From NCBI GenBank assembly GCA_910586705.1, contig CAJUJK010000002.1, forward strand, positions 62,001 to 126,000: DNA of 64,000 nucleotides, given 5' to 3'. Position 1 is the first letter of the stretch, and the number at the start of each line of letters is the position of its first letter. Shown piece after piece: positions 50,933 to 59,397 of the stretch. A program made the position numbers and the translations under genes. Under the pieces are notes generated by a model. The model was given only the letters and a program-made list of their open reading frames with translations. It made no database searches and was not told the origin of the DNA. The stretch comes from an uncultured Lachnospiraceae bacterium. Lineage in GTDB: Bacteria; Bacillota; Clostridia; Lachnospirales; Lachnospiraceae.

Positions 50933-51224
50933 AAACTCGTGTTACCACCTAATTTCACAGACGGCTCACACCGGCTGCCTCACCGAGTACAGTCATAAAA
51001 TAACTCGTGCTATCTTTCTTTGACGATACTCTCCTGCTATAACGTGCATTCCTCCGTCGCGACCTACTAGGCTGTACGCCTGCCGTTCTGCCGTGAAGCT
51101 CCGAGATGTATTCATGGAAAAGTTCCCGCGCGCCTCTCATCTGCCGGCTGCTTTCTGTCCGTTTCCCGATCCACTACTTGTTCTCTTCAACGCCTGTCAT
51201 ATTGTGTGATATATTGTTTTTCTG
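50897..51224 (-). promoter_or_regulatory. Tyrosine T-box riboswitch leader
   Basis: The T-box sequence AGGTGGTAACACGA is at 50950-50937 on the minus strand, close to the consensus AGGGTGGTACCGCGA. Upstream is a long Stem I region, with the specifier codon UAC (tyrosine) at 51110-51108 within GAATACATC. Uncharged tRNA-Tyr would pair with the specifier and the T-box bulge, stabilise the antiterminator and allow tyrS expression. The transcript should begin near 51224, about 330 bases upstream of the terminator end. Confidence 0.93.
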
Positions 51225-51230
51225 CCTTAT

Positions 51231-51259
51231 AATGTAAATGAAAATACTTCGTTTGTCAA
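51231..51259 (-). promoter_or_regulatory. Sigma-A promoter of the tyrS T-box leader
   Basis: On the minus strand a perfect TTGACA (51259-51254) is followed after 17 bases by TACATT (51236-51231). It lies in a short gap after the end of the double-ACT gene and gives a start about 7 bases from the -10, at the beginning of the T-box region. Confidence 0.75.
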
Positions 51260-51328
51260 CACTTTTTCAGATATTTGGACTTTGGAACATTTTGTGTGCA
51301 TCAGGCTGGACTGTTATGCGTCCGGCGC

Positions 51329-51760
51329 TCAGTGCAGCCCCAAATCTTCTCCGCCGATGGTGCCGATCCCAGCCTTGTCGAGAACCGCAGCCAGTCCGTC
51401 CGTATCCGCCACCCGGAAGATCATGCACGCCTGCCCGTCCTTCTGCCCGAACACAGAATACATATACTCCACGTCCATCCTGGCTTCGGAGATCACGCCG
51501 AGCACTTTGCTCAAGCCACCGGGCGTATCGGGAACCGCCACGCCCACAACCGGCGTCATGGTCAGGATGAAGCCGTGCTCTAAAAGAATGGCGGATGCCT
51601 TTGACGCGTCGTCCACGATCAGACGCAGAACACCGTAATCCGCTGTCTCCGCGATATTGAGCGCCCGCATGTTTACCTCATTCTCCGAGAGAATATGAGT
51701 AATGTCCGCAAGCTGTCCCGCTTTATTTTCCAGAAATACAGAAATCTGAGGTATTGTCAT
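51329..51760 (-). CDS. Tandem ACT-domain protein linked to paaK
   Basis: The 143-residue protein is two ACT domains in tandem: residues 1-68 (QISVFLENKAGQLADITHILSENEVNMRALNI) and 72-143 (VGVAVPDTPGGLSKVLGVISEARMDVEYMYSVF). ACT domains bind amino acids and usually dimerise. There is no enzyme domain, so it is a regulatory or sensing protein. The family form occurs next to paaK in many Clostridia and other anaerobes, as here at a 16-base distance. It is likely the last gene of the aryl-acid operon. The start ATG follows GGGGGACA. Confidence 0.9.
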   Translation of the reverse strand: MTIPQISVFLENKAGQLADITHILSENEVNMRALNIAETADYGVLRLIVDDASKASAILLEHGFILTMTPVVGVAVPDTPGGLSKVLGVISEARMDVEYMYSVFGQKDGQACMIFRVADTDGLAAVLDKAGIGTIGGEDLGLH

Positions 51761-51776
51761 ATGTTTGTCCCCCTTC

Positions 51777-53075
51777 TTAAATTTTCCGCTTGTCGATCAC
51801 ACGCACCGCCTTGCCCTCGCTTCTCGTGATGGACTTGGGCGCCACCAGACGCACCTTCGCGTAGATGCCAAGCATTGCCTTGAGAGCCGATACCAGCCCT
51901 TTCTCCATCTCCGTGATCTTACCGAGATTGTCGGAGAAGTTCTCGGGCGTCATCTCCACCATAACTTCGATCGTATCGGAATTGTTGACACGATCCACGA
52001 TAATCTGATAGTTTGCGGGATAGCCCTGCTCCAGAAGCACCGTCTCGATCTGGGACGGGAACACATTGACACCCTTCACGATCAGCATGTCGTCGCTTCT
52101 GCCCATAGGCTTGCTCATCTTCACATGGGTACGTCCGCAGGAACATTTCTCTCTGGTCAGCACGCAGATGTCCCTCGTGCGGTAGCGCAAAAGCGGGAAT
52201 GCCTCCTTGGTAATCGCCGTAAATACCAGTTCGCCCTTGCTGCCCTCGGGAAGCACCTCCCCCGTATCCGGGTCGATAATCTCCGCGATAAAGTGATCCT
52301 CGTTGATGTGCATACCTGTCTGCTCGCTGCACTCAAATGCCACGCCGGGACCGCTGGTCTCCGTCAGCCCATAAATATCGTATGCCTTGATACCCAGTTT
52401 CTCCTGAATATCCTGACGCATCTCCTCGCTCCATGCCTCCGCGCCGAAAATGCCTGCTTTCAGCTTAATCTTGTCGCGCAGCCCGCGCTCATGGATGCTC
52501 TCCGCCAGAAACGCGGCATAGGAAGGCGTACAGCAGAGAATCGTCGCCTCCAGATCCACCATAAACTGTAACTGTCTGTCCGTATTGCCGGAGGACATGG
52601 GAAGCGTCAGACATCCCACCTTATGGCTGCCGCCGTTTAAACCGGGACCGCCCGTGAAAAGACCGTACCCGTAGCAGACATGGCACACATCCCCGTCTGT
52701 GCCGCCTGCCGCCGTGATGGCGCGGGCACAGCAGTCCTCCCACAGATCAATGTCATGCTGGGTGTAAAACGCCACCACCCGGCGTCCCGTCGTGCCGGAT
52801 GTGGACTGGATGCGCACACAGTTCTTAAGAGGCGTCGCCAGAAGGCCGTAAGGATAAGCCTCCCGCAGATCGTCCTTCGTCAGGAAAGGCAGCTTATGTA
52901 AGTCCTCCACACTCTGAATATCCTCGGGCGCCACGCCCTTCTCCTCCATCTTTTTGCGGTAGTAGGGCACATTGTCCCACACATGGCGCACCTGCTTTAC
53001 AAGCCGTTCATTCTGCCATGCGAGAATCTGCTCCCTGTCCGCGGTCTCAATTTCTTTCTGGTAATACCGTTCCAT
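51777..53075 (-). CDS. paaK: Phenylacetate-CoA ligase
   Basis: The 432-residue adenylate-forming enzyme activates phenylacetate or related aryl acids with ATP and CoA. The nucleotide motif is IQSTSGTTGRRVV near residue 92, with YDIYGLTETSGPGVAFEC near residue 240 and the C-terminal adenylation motif after. Family and length are typical of PaaK; its substrate range among arylacetates is not visible in the sequence. It follows iorB by 28 bases. As IorAB makes arylacetyl-CoA, the ligase may also run backward to make ATP. Start ATG follows AGGAGGAA. Confidence 0.93.
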   Translation of the reverse strand: MERYYQKEIETADREQILAWQNERLVKQVRHVWDNVPYYRKKMEEKGVAPEDIQSVEDLHKLPFLTKDDLREAYPYGLLATPLKNCVRIQSTSGTTGRRVVAFYTQHDIDLWEDCCARAITAAGGTDGDVCHVCYGYGLFTGGPGLNGGSHKVGCLTLPMSSGNTDRQLQFMVDLEATILCCTPSYAAFLAESIHERGLRDKIKLKAGIFGAEAWSEEMRQDIQEKLGIKAYDIYGLTETSGPGVAFECSEQTGMHINEDHFIAEIIDPDTGEVLPEGSKGELVFTAITKEAFPLLRYRTRDICVLTREKCSCGRTHVKMSKPMGRSDDMLIVKGVNVFPSQIETVLLEQGYPANYQIIVDRVNNSDTIEVMVEMTPENFSDNLGKITEMEKGLVSALKAMLGIYAKVRLVAPKSITRSEGKAVRVIDKRKI

Positions 53076-53103
53076 ACCTTCCTCCTTTTATACTGTTTCG
53101 ACA

Positions 53104-53676
53104 TCAAGCGTTTCTTCCCGCCTCAAACGCCTTTTTATTCATCTCCAGAAACTTCGGCGGCACGCTGTGTTCAATCGCGTCCATCCACTCTTCCTGCGTA
53201 AAGTCAAAGTGTCTGGAAAGCCGCCCCATCAGCACCAGATTCACCGCCTTGCTGCTTCCCGCCTCCTCCGCAAGGGAGAGCGCGTCAAAGGCGTCCACCT
53301 CAGCGTCCAGCGCCGACATCTTCTCCACCAGATTCTCCGGGTACGCTGCCGCGCCCGCAATCACCGGCATGGGATTGATCTGCTGGCTGTTCACAATGAT
53401 TCTGCCGCCCGGCTTCAAAAATTCCGTATAGCGCGCCGCCTCCAGAAGTTCAAAAGAAAGGATGCAGTCCGCCTGTCCCTTGTCTATAATGGGCGAACAT
53501 ACCCGGTCGCCCCAGCGCACATAGGTGACCACGCTGCCGCCGCGCTGGCTCATGCCGTGCACCTCGCTGACCTTTACGTCAAACCCCTTTGTGAGTAGCA
53601 GACGACCCAGAAGTTTACTCGCAAGCAGGGTACCCTGTCCGCCCACGCCCACGATCATCATATTTTTCGTCTCCAT
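53104..53676 (-). CDS. iorB: Indolepyruvate:ferredoxin oxidoreductase, beta subunit
   Basis: The 190-residue subunit begins METKNMMIVGVGGQGTLLASKLLG, the gamma-domain start of 2-oxoacid:ferredoxin oxidoreductases, and contains VHGMSQRGGSVVTYVRWG, the conserved CoA/flavin-side loop of the family. It forms the enzyme with IorA and oxidatively decarboxylates arylpyruvates to arylacyl-CoA. The ATG at 53676 is used with AAGGGGG nine bases upstream; upstream in-frame residues are an artefact of the iorA overlap. It lies one base after the iorA stop codon. Confidence 0.95.
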   Translation of the reverse strand: METKNMMIVGVGGQGTLLASKLLGRLLLTKGFDVKVSEVHGMSQRGGSVVTYVRWGDRVCSPIIDKGQADCILSFELLEAARYTEFLKPGGRIIVNSQQINPMPVIAGAAAYPENLVEKMSALDAEVDAFDALSLAEEAGSSKAVNLVLMGRLSRHFDFTQEEWMDAIEHSVPPKFLEMNKKAFEAGRNA

Positions 53677-53677
53677 G

Positions 53678-55420
53678 TTATCGTCCCCCTTCCGTTCCGA
53701 GCGCACCGAACTTACAGAGCTGCTCGCAGACTCCGCAGCCCACGCAGAGCGTCTCGTCAATGACCGCTTTGCCGTCCACCATGCTGATCGCCGGACAGCC
53801 GATATTCATGCACGCCTTACAGCCCTTGCACTTCTCGGGATCGGAACAGATCGGACCCGGATGCTTCACATATTTGAGCAGCGCGCAGGGGCGACGGGAA
53901 ATGATGACTGAAGGCTCCTTCGCCGCAAGCTCCTCTTTGATCACCGCCTGACAGGTTTCCATATCGTAAGGATCTACCACCTTCACCCGCTTGATGCCGA
54001 CCGCGTGACACAGGCTCTCCAGATCAATCTTCGTGCAGGGATCGCCCTTCAGGTTATAGCCGGTGGTCGGGTTCTGCTGGTGCCCCGTCATACCCGTGAT
54101 GGAATTGTCCAGTATAATCACCGTGGAATCAGACTCATTGTAGGCAATGTTGATAAGCCCCGTAACGCCGGAGTGGATAAAGGTGGAGTCGCCGATCACC
54201 GCCACCGTTTTCCCCGCGCTCTCCTCGTCTCCCGCTTTCACAAAGCCGTGAAGCCCCGAGACGGAGGCGCCCATGCAGACGGTTGTGTCGATGGCGTTAA
54301 GCGGCGCAACCGCGCCCAATGTATAACACCCGATATCCCCGAGTACGGTCAGGTTTAATTTCTTCAATACATAGAAAAGGCTTCTGTGCGGGCAGCCCGC
54401 GCACATCACGGGCGGTCTTGCCGGAATCTCCTCCGAGAGGGCTTTCCCCGCCTGCACTGACTGACCGAGCTTCTCCTTCACCACGTTCTGGCTCAGTTCG
54501 CCAATTCCGGTAAACAGGTCTTTGCCGGATACGGAGAGTCCCAGATTTCTGCAATGGTTCTCTACAAAACCGTCCAGCTCCTCCACCACCACAAGCTTCT
54601 CAACTGTCTTTGCAAAATCCCTGATCTTCTGCTCGGGCAAAGGCCAGATCATGCCCAGCTTCAAAACGGGATATGTATCGCCGTAAGCCTCCTTCACATA
54701 CTGATAACAGGTGGAAGAAGTAATAATGCCTACGGATTTATCGCTTCCATCCTCGATTCGATTGATTTTTGCCGTCTCCGCCCATGCGGTCAGCGCCCTC
54801 GTGCGCTCCTCCACCATGGGATGTTTTTTCTTTGCATAAGCCGGCATCATAATATATTTTGCGGGGTTCTTCTCATACTTCTTCGGCTCCGGCACGACCC
54901 GCTCCCCCGTCTCCACAACACTCTGGGAATGGCTGACACGGGTGCACATCTTCATAAGCACCGCTGTGTCAAACTGCTCGGACAGCTCGTATGACAGCTT
55001 GGCAAAGGCAAGCGCCTCCGCCGAATCGGAAGGCTCCAGCATGGGAATCTTCGCCGCCCGCGCATAATGGCGGGAATCCTGCTCATTCTGGGAACTGTGC
55101 ATCCCGGCGTCGTCCGCCACCCCGATAACCAGTCCCGCGTTCACACCTGTGTAGGATATCGTAAACAGCGGATCTGCCGCCACGTTTAAGCCCACATGCT
55201 TCATGGCGCAAAAGCTCCGCACGCCGCGAAGCGAAGCGCCAAACGCCGCCTCCAGCGCCACTTTCTCATTGGGCGCCCACTCCGCGTAAACCTCCTCATA
55301 CTTCGCCACAGACTCGGTGATCTCCGTACTCGGCGTCCCCGGATAGCTGGACACAAAACTGCACCCCGCCTCGTACAGCCCTCTGGCAACCGCCTCGTTG
55401 CCAAGCATCAATGTCTTCAT
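53678..55420 (-). CDS. iorA: Indolepyruvate:ferredoxin oxidoreductase, alpha subunit
   Basis: The 580-residue catalytic subunit begins MKTLMLGNEAVARGLYEAGCSFVSSYPGTPSTEITE. The ThDP-binding part has GDIGCYTLGAVAPLNAIDTTVCMGAS. At the C-terminus two ferredoxin-type [4Fe-4S] motifs are seen, CSDPEKCKGCKACMNIGCP and CVGCGVCEQLC, which pass electrons to ferredoxin. With IorB it converts indole-, phenyl- or hydroxyphenylpyruvate to the arylacetyl-CoA. The ATG at 55420 is chosen with GGTGG upstream; a GTG four codons earlier is weaker. Confidence 0.96.
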   Translation of the reverse strand: MKTLMLGNEAVARGLYEAGCSFVSSYPGTPSTEITESVAKYEEVYAEWAPNEKVALEAAFGASLRGVRSFCAMKHVGLNVAADPLFTISYTGVNAGLVIGVADDAGMHSSQNEQDSRHYARAAKIPMLEPSDSAEALAFAKLSYELSEQFDTAVLMKMCTRVSHSQSVVETGERVVPEPKKYEKNPAKYIMMPAYAKKKHPMVEERTRALTAWAETAKINRIEDGSDKSVGIITSSTCYQYVKEAYGDTYPVLKLGMIWPLPEQKIRDFAKTVEKLVVVEELDGFVENHCRNLGLSVSGKDLFTGIGELSQNVVKEKLGQSVQAGKALSEEIPARPPVMCAGCPHRSLFYVLKKLNLTVLGDIGCYTLGAVAPLNAIDTTVCMGASVSGLHGFVKAGDEESAGKTVAVIGDSTFIHSGVTGLINIAYNESDSTVIILDNSITGMTGHQQNPTTGYNLKGDPCTKIDLESLCHAVGIKRVKVVDPYDMETCQAVIKEELAAKEPSVIISRRPCALLKYVKHPGPICSDPEKCKGCKACMNIGCPAISMVDGKAVIDETLCVGCGVCEQLCKFGALGTEGGR

Positions 55421-55449
55421 CAAATTAACCACCCTTCTTCTATTATTGC

Positions 55450-55544
55450 GGAGAATGCCGCATTTTGCATTCTCCCGCTCGAAACGATAGAGCTTCTTGG
55501 CGTCCCGTCCAATGGCGGGACGTCTTTAGAAGTTCTTTTCGAGC
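55450..55544 (-). repeat. Long hairpin plus GGAGAATGC stem-loop at the 3' end of the symporter gene
   Basis: Starting at the symporter stop codon, three consecutive segments pair with downstream copies: GCTCGAAA with TTTCGAGC (55537-55544 and 55477-55484), AGAACTTCT with AGAGCTTCT's complement (55528-55536 and 55489-55497), and GACGTCCCG with CGGGACGCC (55516-55524 and 55499-55507). A second stem, GGAGAATGC/GCATTCTCC (55450-55475), is identical to the one downstream of ilvD. There is no T tract. Confidence 0.8.
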
Positions 55545-57088
55545 TAATCTCCGATGGAGTCTTTCACCGAAACCGTCACCTTCTGGTCATAGCAGGAGAA
55601 AACCTCTGCAAGCTTTTTCTCCCCCGGCGCTTTCGTCACCATACTCACCACAGGCACAATCACCAGCCCTGCCAGCATACAGAATGCACCGGCATTGATC
55701 GGGGACTGTAAAAGCGCGGGAAAATTCGACCTGAAAAAGATGTTTGCAAGCATCACAATGGTGGAGAATAAAAAGCTCACCCAGCACGCCGCTTTCGTCG
55801 TCCGTTTCCAGTACAGACCGTAGAGGAACGGAGCAAGGAAGGCACCCGCAAGCGCGCCCCAGCTCACACCCATAAGCTGCGCGATAAAGGTAACGTTAGA
55901 TCGGTATTGGATCAGGGCAAGCACCACGGAAATCGCAATGAACACCACCAGAAGCCCCCGCATCCATTTCACCTGTTTCTTCTCGTCCATCTCCTTAATT
56001 ATATTACCTTTAATGAAGTCCAGCGTCAAGGTGGAGCTTGATGCCAAAACAAGGGATGACAGGGTGGACATGGATGCAGAAAGCACCAGAATTACCACCA
56101 CCGCAATCAGAATCGTAGGAAGCCCGGAAAGCATGGTGGGCACCACCGAATCGTAACCGTTCGCCGCAATGTCGATTTTATCACTGAACAGACGTCCGAA
56201 TCCGCCAAGGAAATAGCAGCCGCCCGCAACAATCGTTGCAAAAACCGTGGAAATAATCATGCCCTTGTTGATCGCGCTCTCACTCTTGATAGCATAAAAC
56301 TTCTGCACCATCTGCGGCAGTCCCCATGTGCCGAGGCTGGTGAGGATCACCACGCCCAGAAGCCCCACGGGATCGGGACCAAAAAAGGAATTAAACACGC
56401 CGGGAGAAACGGAAACCGTCTCGTCGCTCACCGCAGCCAGCTTATCAAGCGCGGCAAGGAAACCGCCCTGACTGTTTAAAACAGCGAGCACCACCGCCGC
56501 AATGCCGAAGATCATAATAATACCCTGAATAAAATCGTTGATTGCCGTCGCCATGTAACCGCCCGCGATGACATAAATGCCCGTAAGCACCGCCATAACG
56601 ATCACGCACACGCTGTAGTCAATGTCAAACGCCATACCGAACAGCCGGCTAAGCCCGTTGTAAAGGCTCGCCGTATAGGGAATCAGAAAAATAAAGATAA
56701 TCGCCGATGCCGCAAGCTTTAACGGCCTGCTCTCAAACCGTTCACCAAAAAACTGAGGCATGGTCGCGCTGTCCAGATGCTGCGTCATAATACGGGTACG
56801 GCGTCCTAACACCGCCCATGCAAGCAGCGACCCCAAAAAGGCGTTGCCAAGTCCCGCCCACGTAGCGGCAATACCGTACTTCCAGCCGAACTGTCCTGCA
56901 TACCCGACAAAAACCACCGCCGAAAAATAACTGGTCCCGTAGGCAAAAGCCGTCAGCCACGGTCCCACATTTCTGCCGCCCAGCACAAACCCGTTCACAT
57001 CCGTGGCATGTTTGCGGCAGTAAAACCCGATACCGATCATCACACCGAAAAAGATAATGAGCATCAATAATTTGATAAAAAGATCCAT
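55544..57088 (-). CDS. Sodium:solute symporter (SSS family)
   Basis: The 514-residue transporter has about 13 membrane helices. It begins MDLFIKLLMLIIFFGVMIGIGFYCRKHATDVNGFVLGGRNVGPWLTAFAYGTSYFSAVVFVGYAG, the family's sodium-site region, with GLGNAFLGSLLAWAVLGRRTRI following. The substrate class (proline, pantothenate, carboxylates) is not readable. Its place between the acyl-CoA synthetase and iorA in one operon suggests it carries an aryl- or other organic acid. The stop codon lies in a strong hairpin (55450-55544). Start ATG follows AAGGAG. Confidence 0.9.
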   Translation of the reverse strand: MDLFIKLLMLIIFFGVMIGIGFYCRKHATDVNGFVLGGRNVGPWLTAFAYGTSYFSAVVFVGYAGQFGWKYGIAATWAGLGNAFLGSLLAWAVLGRRTRIMTQHLDSATMPQFFGERFESRPLKLAASAIIFIFLIPYTASLYNGLSRLFGMAFDIDYSVCVIVMAVLTGIYVIAGGYMATAINDFIQGIIMIFGIAAVVLAVLNSQGGFLAALDKLAAVSDETVSVSPGVFNSFFGPDPVGLLGVVILTSLGTWGLPQMVQKFYAIKSESAINKGMIISTVFATIVAGGCYFLGGFGRLFSDKIDIAANGYDSVVPTMLSGLPTILIAVVVILVLSASMSTLSSLVLASSSTLTLDFIKGNIIKEMDEKKQVKWMRGLLVVFIAISVVLALIQYRSNVTFIAQLMGVSWGALAGAFLAPFLYGLYWKRTTKAACWVSFLFSTIVMLANIFFRSNFPALLQSPINAGAFCMLAGLVIVPVVSMVTKAPGEKKLAEVFSCYDQKVTVSVKDSIGD

Positions 57089-57108
57089 GATCGTTTTCTC
57101 CTTCTCAC

Positions 57109-58746
57109 TTAGTTTCTGATCTGTGCCTCCACGAGACTGCCGTGGCAGTACCGCTCCCTGAGCACAGGTTTCTCGATCTTACCCGTAGGATTTCTGGGCA
57201 CTTTGTCAAAAATCACTTTCCTCGGACGCTTATAGCGGGGCAGTTCCTTGCAGAATAGATTGATCTCTTCCTCCGTACAGACTTCGCCCTCTTTGACCTC
57301 AATGACAGCCGCCGCGATCTCGCCAAGCCTTGCATCCGGCAGACCGATCACCGCCACATCCTTGAGTTTATCATTCCTGCGCAGGAAATCCTCAATCTGC
57401 ACGGGATAGAGATTCTCCCCGCCGGAGATAATGACATCCTTCTTTCTGTCCACCAGATAGATAAAGCCGTCCTCGTCCATGCGGGCCATGTCTCCCGTAT
57501 ACAGCCAGCCATCCTTCAGGATTTCCTCAGTCGCCTCAGGATTCTTATAATAACAGAGCATAACGCCGGGACCGTGGACAATCAGCTCGCCCACTTCGCC
57601 CCCGGCAACTTCTTTTCCCTGCTCATCCACTATCTTTGCCTCCCAGTGATAACCCGGTTTCCCGATGGCTCCCACCTTATGTATGTTCTCCACACCCAGA
57701 TGTACGCAGCCGGGACCTATGGACTCGCTCAAGCCGTAATTGGTATCGTACTGGTGATGGGGAAAATGCTTTTTCCAACGCTGGATCAGGCTGGGCGGAA
57801 CGGGCTGCGCCCCGATATGCATCAGCCGCCACTGTTCCAGCAGATAATGCGCCATATCCACCTGCCCGGAATCTATTGCATCCAGCAGATCCTGCGCCCA
57901 CGGCACAAGCAGCCACACGATGGTGCACTGTTCCTCCGTCACTGCCCGGAGAATCCACTCAGGCTTCACACCGCGCAGAAGCACCGCCTTGCCTGCCGTG
58001 AGCAGGGATCCGAACCAGTGCATTTTCGCTCCTGTGTGGTAAAGAGGCGGGATGCATAAGAACACATCCTCCTTCGTCTGTCCGTGATGGTTCTGCTCCG
58101 TCTCACAGGAAGAACGAAGTGCCCGGTGGTTGTGCAGGATCGCTTTCGGAAAGCCCGTTGTTCCCGATGAGAAATAAATTGCCGCATTGTCCTCCTCACA
58201 CAGCGCCACCGGCGGTGCGCTGGAAGAACAAAAGCCCATCAGTTTCAGGCAGTCCTCCGTGTAATCCGGCCCGCCTGTTCCCGGGAAAAACATCATCCCC
58301 ACACCCGGCAGATCATCCGCAATGCTGTCCATACGCTCGATAAACTCCGGACCGAAAATCAGAACTTCCACATCTGCAAGTTCCAGACAATATTTGATTT
58401 CCTCCGCAGAATAGCGGAAGTTCAAAGGCACCGCCACACCGCCTGCCTTCAGAATGCCAAAATAGATGGGCAGCCACTCCAGACAATTCATCATCAGAAT
58501 GCCCACCTTCGTCTCCCGCTCCATGCCGCGGGACAAAAGCAGGTTGGCAAAGCGGTTGGCACGCCTGTCAAAGTCCGTCCAGCTCAGCTCTCTCCGATAG
58601 GGCGCGCCGTCACTCGCGCTCTCGATCAGACTCGCCTCCCGCCATGTCACCGCGCTGTCCCGCTCCTGAGAGGGATTCAGCTCCACAAGCGCCGTGTCCG
58701 AGCCGTACAGCCGGGCGTTGCGCTCCAAAAACTCCGTGATTACCAT
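57109..58746 (-). CDS. AMP-binding acyl-CoA synthetase
   Basis: The 545-residue enzyme activates a carboxylic acid with ATP and CoA. The AMP motif is AIYFSSGTTGFPKAILHNHRAL near residue 190; GWLYTGDMARMDEDGFIYLVDRKKDVIISGGENLYPVQIED near residue 430 is the C-terminal hinge, and PRNPTGKIEKPVLRE holds the catalytic lysine. It resembles fatty/aryl acid ligases (FadD/CaiC-like) and not PaaK, so the operon has two different CoA ligases. Its acid substrate is unknown; its neighbours suggest aryl acids. It begins 85 bases after the thioesterase gene. Confidence 0.92.
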   Translation of the reverse strand: MVITEFLERNARLYGSDTALVELNPSQERDSAVTWREASLIESASDGAPYRRELSWTDFDRRANRFANLLLSRGMERETKVGILMMNCLEWLPIYFGILKAGGVAVPLNFRYSAEEIKYCLELADVEVLIFGPEFIERMDSIADDLPGVGMMFFPGTGGPDYTEDCLKLMGFCSSSAPPVALCEEDNAAIYFSSGTTGFPKAILHNHRALRSSCETEQNHHGQTKEDVFLCIPPLYHTGAKMHWFGSLLTAGKAVLLRGVKPEWILRAVTEEQCTIVWLLVPWAQDLLDAIDSGQVDMAHYLLEQWRLMHIGAQPVPPSLIQRWKKHFPHHQYDTNYGLSESIGPGCVHLGVENIHKVGAIGKPGYHWEAKIVDEQGKEVAGGEVGELIVHGPGVMLCYYKNPEATEEILKDGWLYTGDMARMDEDGFIYLVDRKKDVIISGGENLYPVQIEDFLRRNDKLKDVAVIGLPDARLGEIAAAVIEVKEGEVCTEEEINLFCKELPRYKRPRKVIFDKVPRNPTGKIEKPVLRERYCHGSLVEAQIRN

Positions 58747-58831
58747 TCCTCTTCCTCCTTCTTTGTATCTCTCGTTCGTAACAGTTGTTATTTATCCCAA
58801 TTCTGTCTATTCTGTTGCAAAACTTTCTCTC

Positions 58832-59230
58832 CTAACCAAGTACATAGGCATTCACCGTGGCGTGCGCCACATACGTGTCCAGTTCATCCCGGATGTCCAC
58901 CGTCAGAAGCGCGGTGGTTCTGCCGCTTCTTAAGCAGGACGCCTCCGCGATCAGCCTTTCTCCTCTTGCAGGCGCGAGAAAAGTGATGGACGCATTCTGG
59001 CTGACCGTCATCTTTTCCGCATACCCGTTTGCCGCCACCGCGCAGGTAAAATCCGCCAGCGTAAAAATGGCGCCTCCCATGGGCACATTGTTTGCGTTCA
59101 TATGATGCGGCTTAAGTGCCAGAGAACAGACCGCCTTTCCCGGCTCGGCGCAGTCAATCAGAATTCCCACCACATCCGTGGCAAAACGATCTTTTTTGAA
59201 CTCTTCCCGAATCTCTTCCAGTTTTGACAT
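58832..59230 (-). CDS. PaaI-like hotdog-fold acyl-CoA thioesterase
   Basis: The 132-residue protein has the hotdog-fold pattern: CSLALKPHHMNANNVPMGGAIFTLADFTCAVAAN in the central helix, with the Asn/Gly-rich stretch and the catalytic Asp (LAD), then FLAPARGERLIAEASCLRSGRTTALLTVDI. The family hydrolyses aryl-CoA such as phenylacetyl-CoA to relieve CoA sequestration. It is the first gene of the aryl-acid operon. The ATG at 59230 has AAAGGGG eight bases upstream; a perfect 20-base palindrome lies 15 bases upstream of the ATG. Confidence 0.88.
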   Translation of the reverse strand: MSKLEEIREEFKKDRFATDVVGILIDCAEPGKAVCSLALKPHHMNANNVPMGGAIFTLADFTCAVAANGYAEKMTVSQNASITFLAPARGERLIAEASCLRSGRTTALLTVDIRDELDTYVAHATVNAYVLG

Positions 59231-59245
59231 AACCGATCCCCTTTC

Positions 59246-59265
59246 TGCGGCTGTGCACAGCCGCA
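59246..59265. promoter_or_regulatory. Perfect 20-base palindrome in the leader of the aryl-acid operon
   Basis: TGCGGCTGTGCACAGCCGCA is a perfect palindrome with no spacer, 15 to 35 bases before the thioesterase start codon and just upstream of its ribosome site. In RNA it would fold only as a hairpin with a tight loop; in DNA it is a good operator for a dimeric repressor. No regulator gene for it is visible in the window. Confidence 0.65.
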
Positions 59266-59318
59266 AGTTCCTTATTTATATCTTTTATTTTATACATGAA
59301 TACAGAACTACATTCACC

Positions 59319-59347
59319 ACTTTAGCACTTTTACTCGCTAAAGTCAA
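59319..59347 (-). promoter_or_regulatory. Sigma-A promoter of the aryl-acid operon with an embedded inverted repeat
   Basis: On the minus strand TTGACT (59347-59342) and TAAAGT (59324-59319) are exactly 17 bases apart. Inside, ACTTTAGC (59344-59337) and GCTAAAGT (59326-59319) form an 8-base inverted repeat spanning -35 to -10. A dimeric repressor bound there would block transcription of the whole operon at 51329-59230. Confidence 0.7.
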
Positions 59348-59351
59348 CCAT

Positions 59352-59384
59352 ATCGGGCAGAGAAGATTTCTTCCTCTGCCCGAT
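59352..59384. repeat. Strong inverted repeat upstream of the aryl-acid promoter
   Basis: ATCGGGCAGAG (59352-59362) pairs with CTCTGCCCGAT (59374-59384), and the 11-base centre AAGATTTCTTC can pair further. It sits five bases upstream of the -35 element and 14 bases from the terminator stem of the VWA gene. There is no T run, so it may be an operator or an insulating hairpin. Confidence 0.65.
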
Positions 59385-59397
59385 ACGCGGATATGCG

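Noticed and set aside
51329..51760. Double-ACT protein considered as the acetolactate synthase small subunit (IlvN/IlvH)
   Set aside because: It has two ACT domains and no IlvN C-terminal domain, lies 16 kb from ilvB, and sits next to paaK as in the known paaK-linked family.
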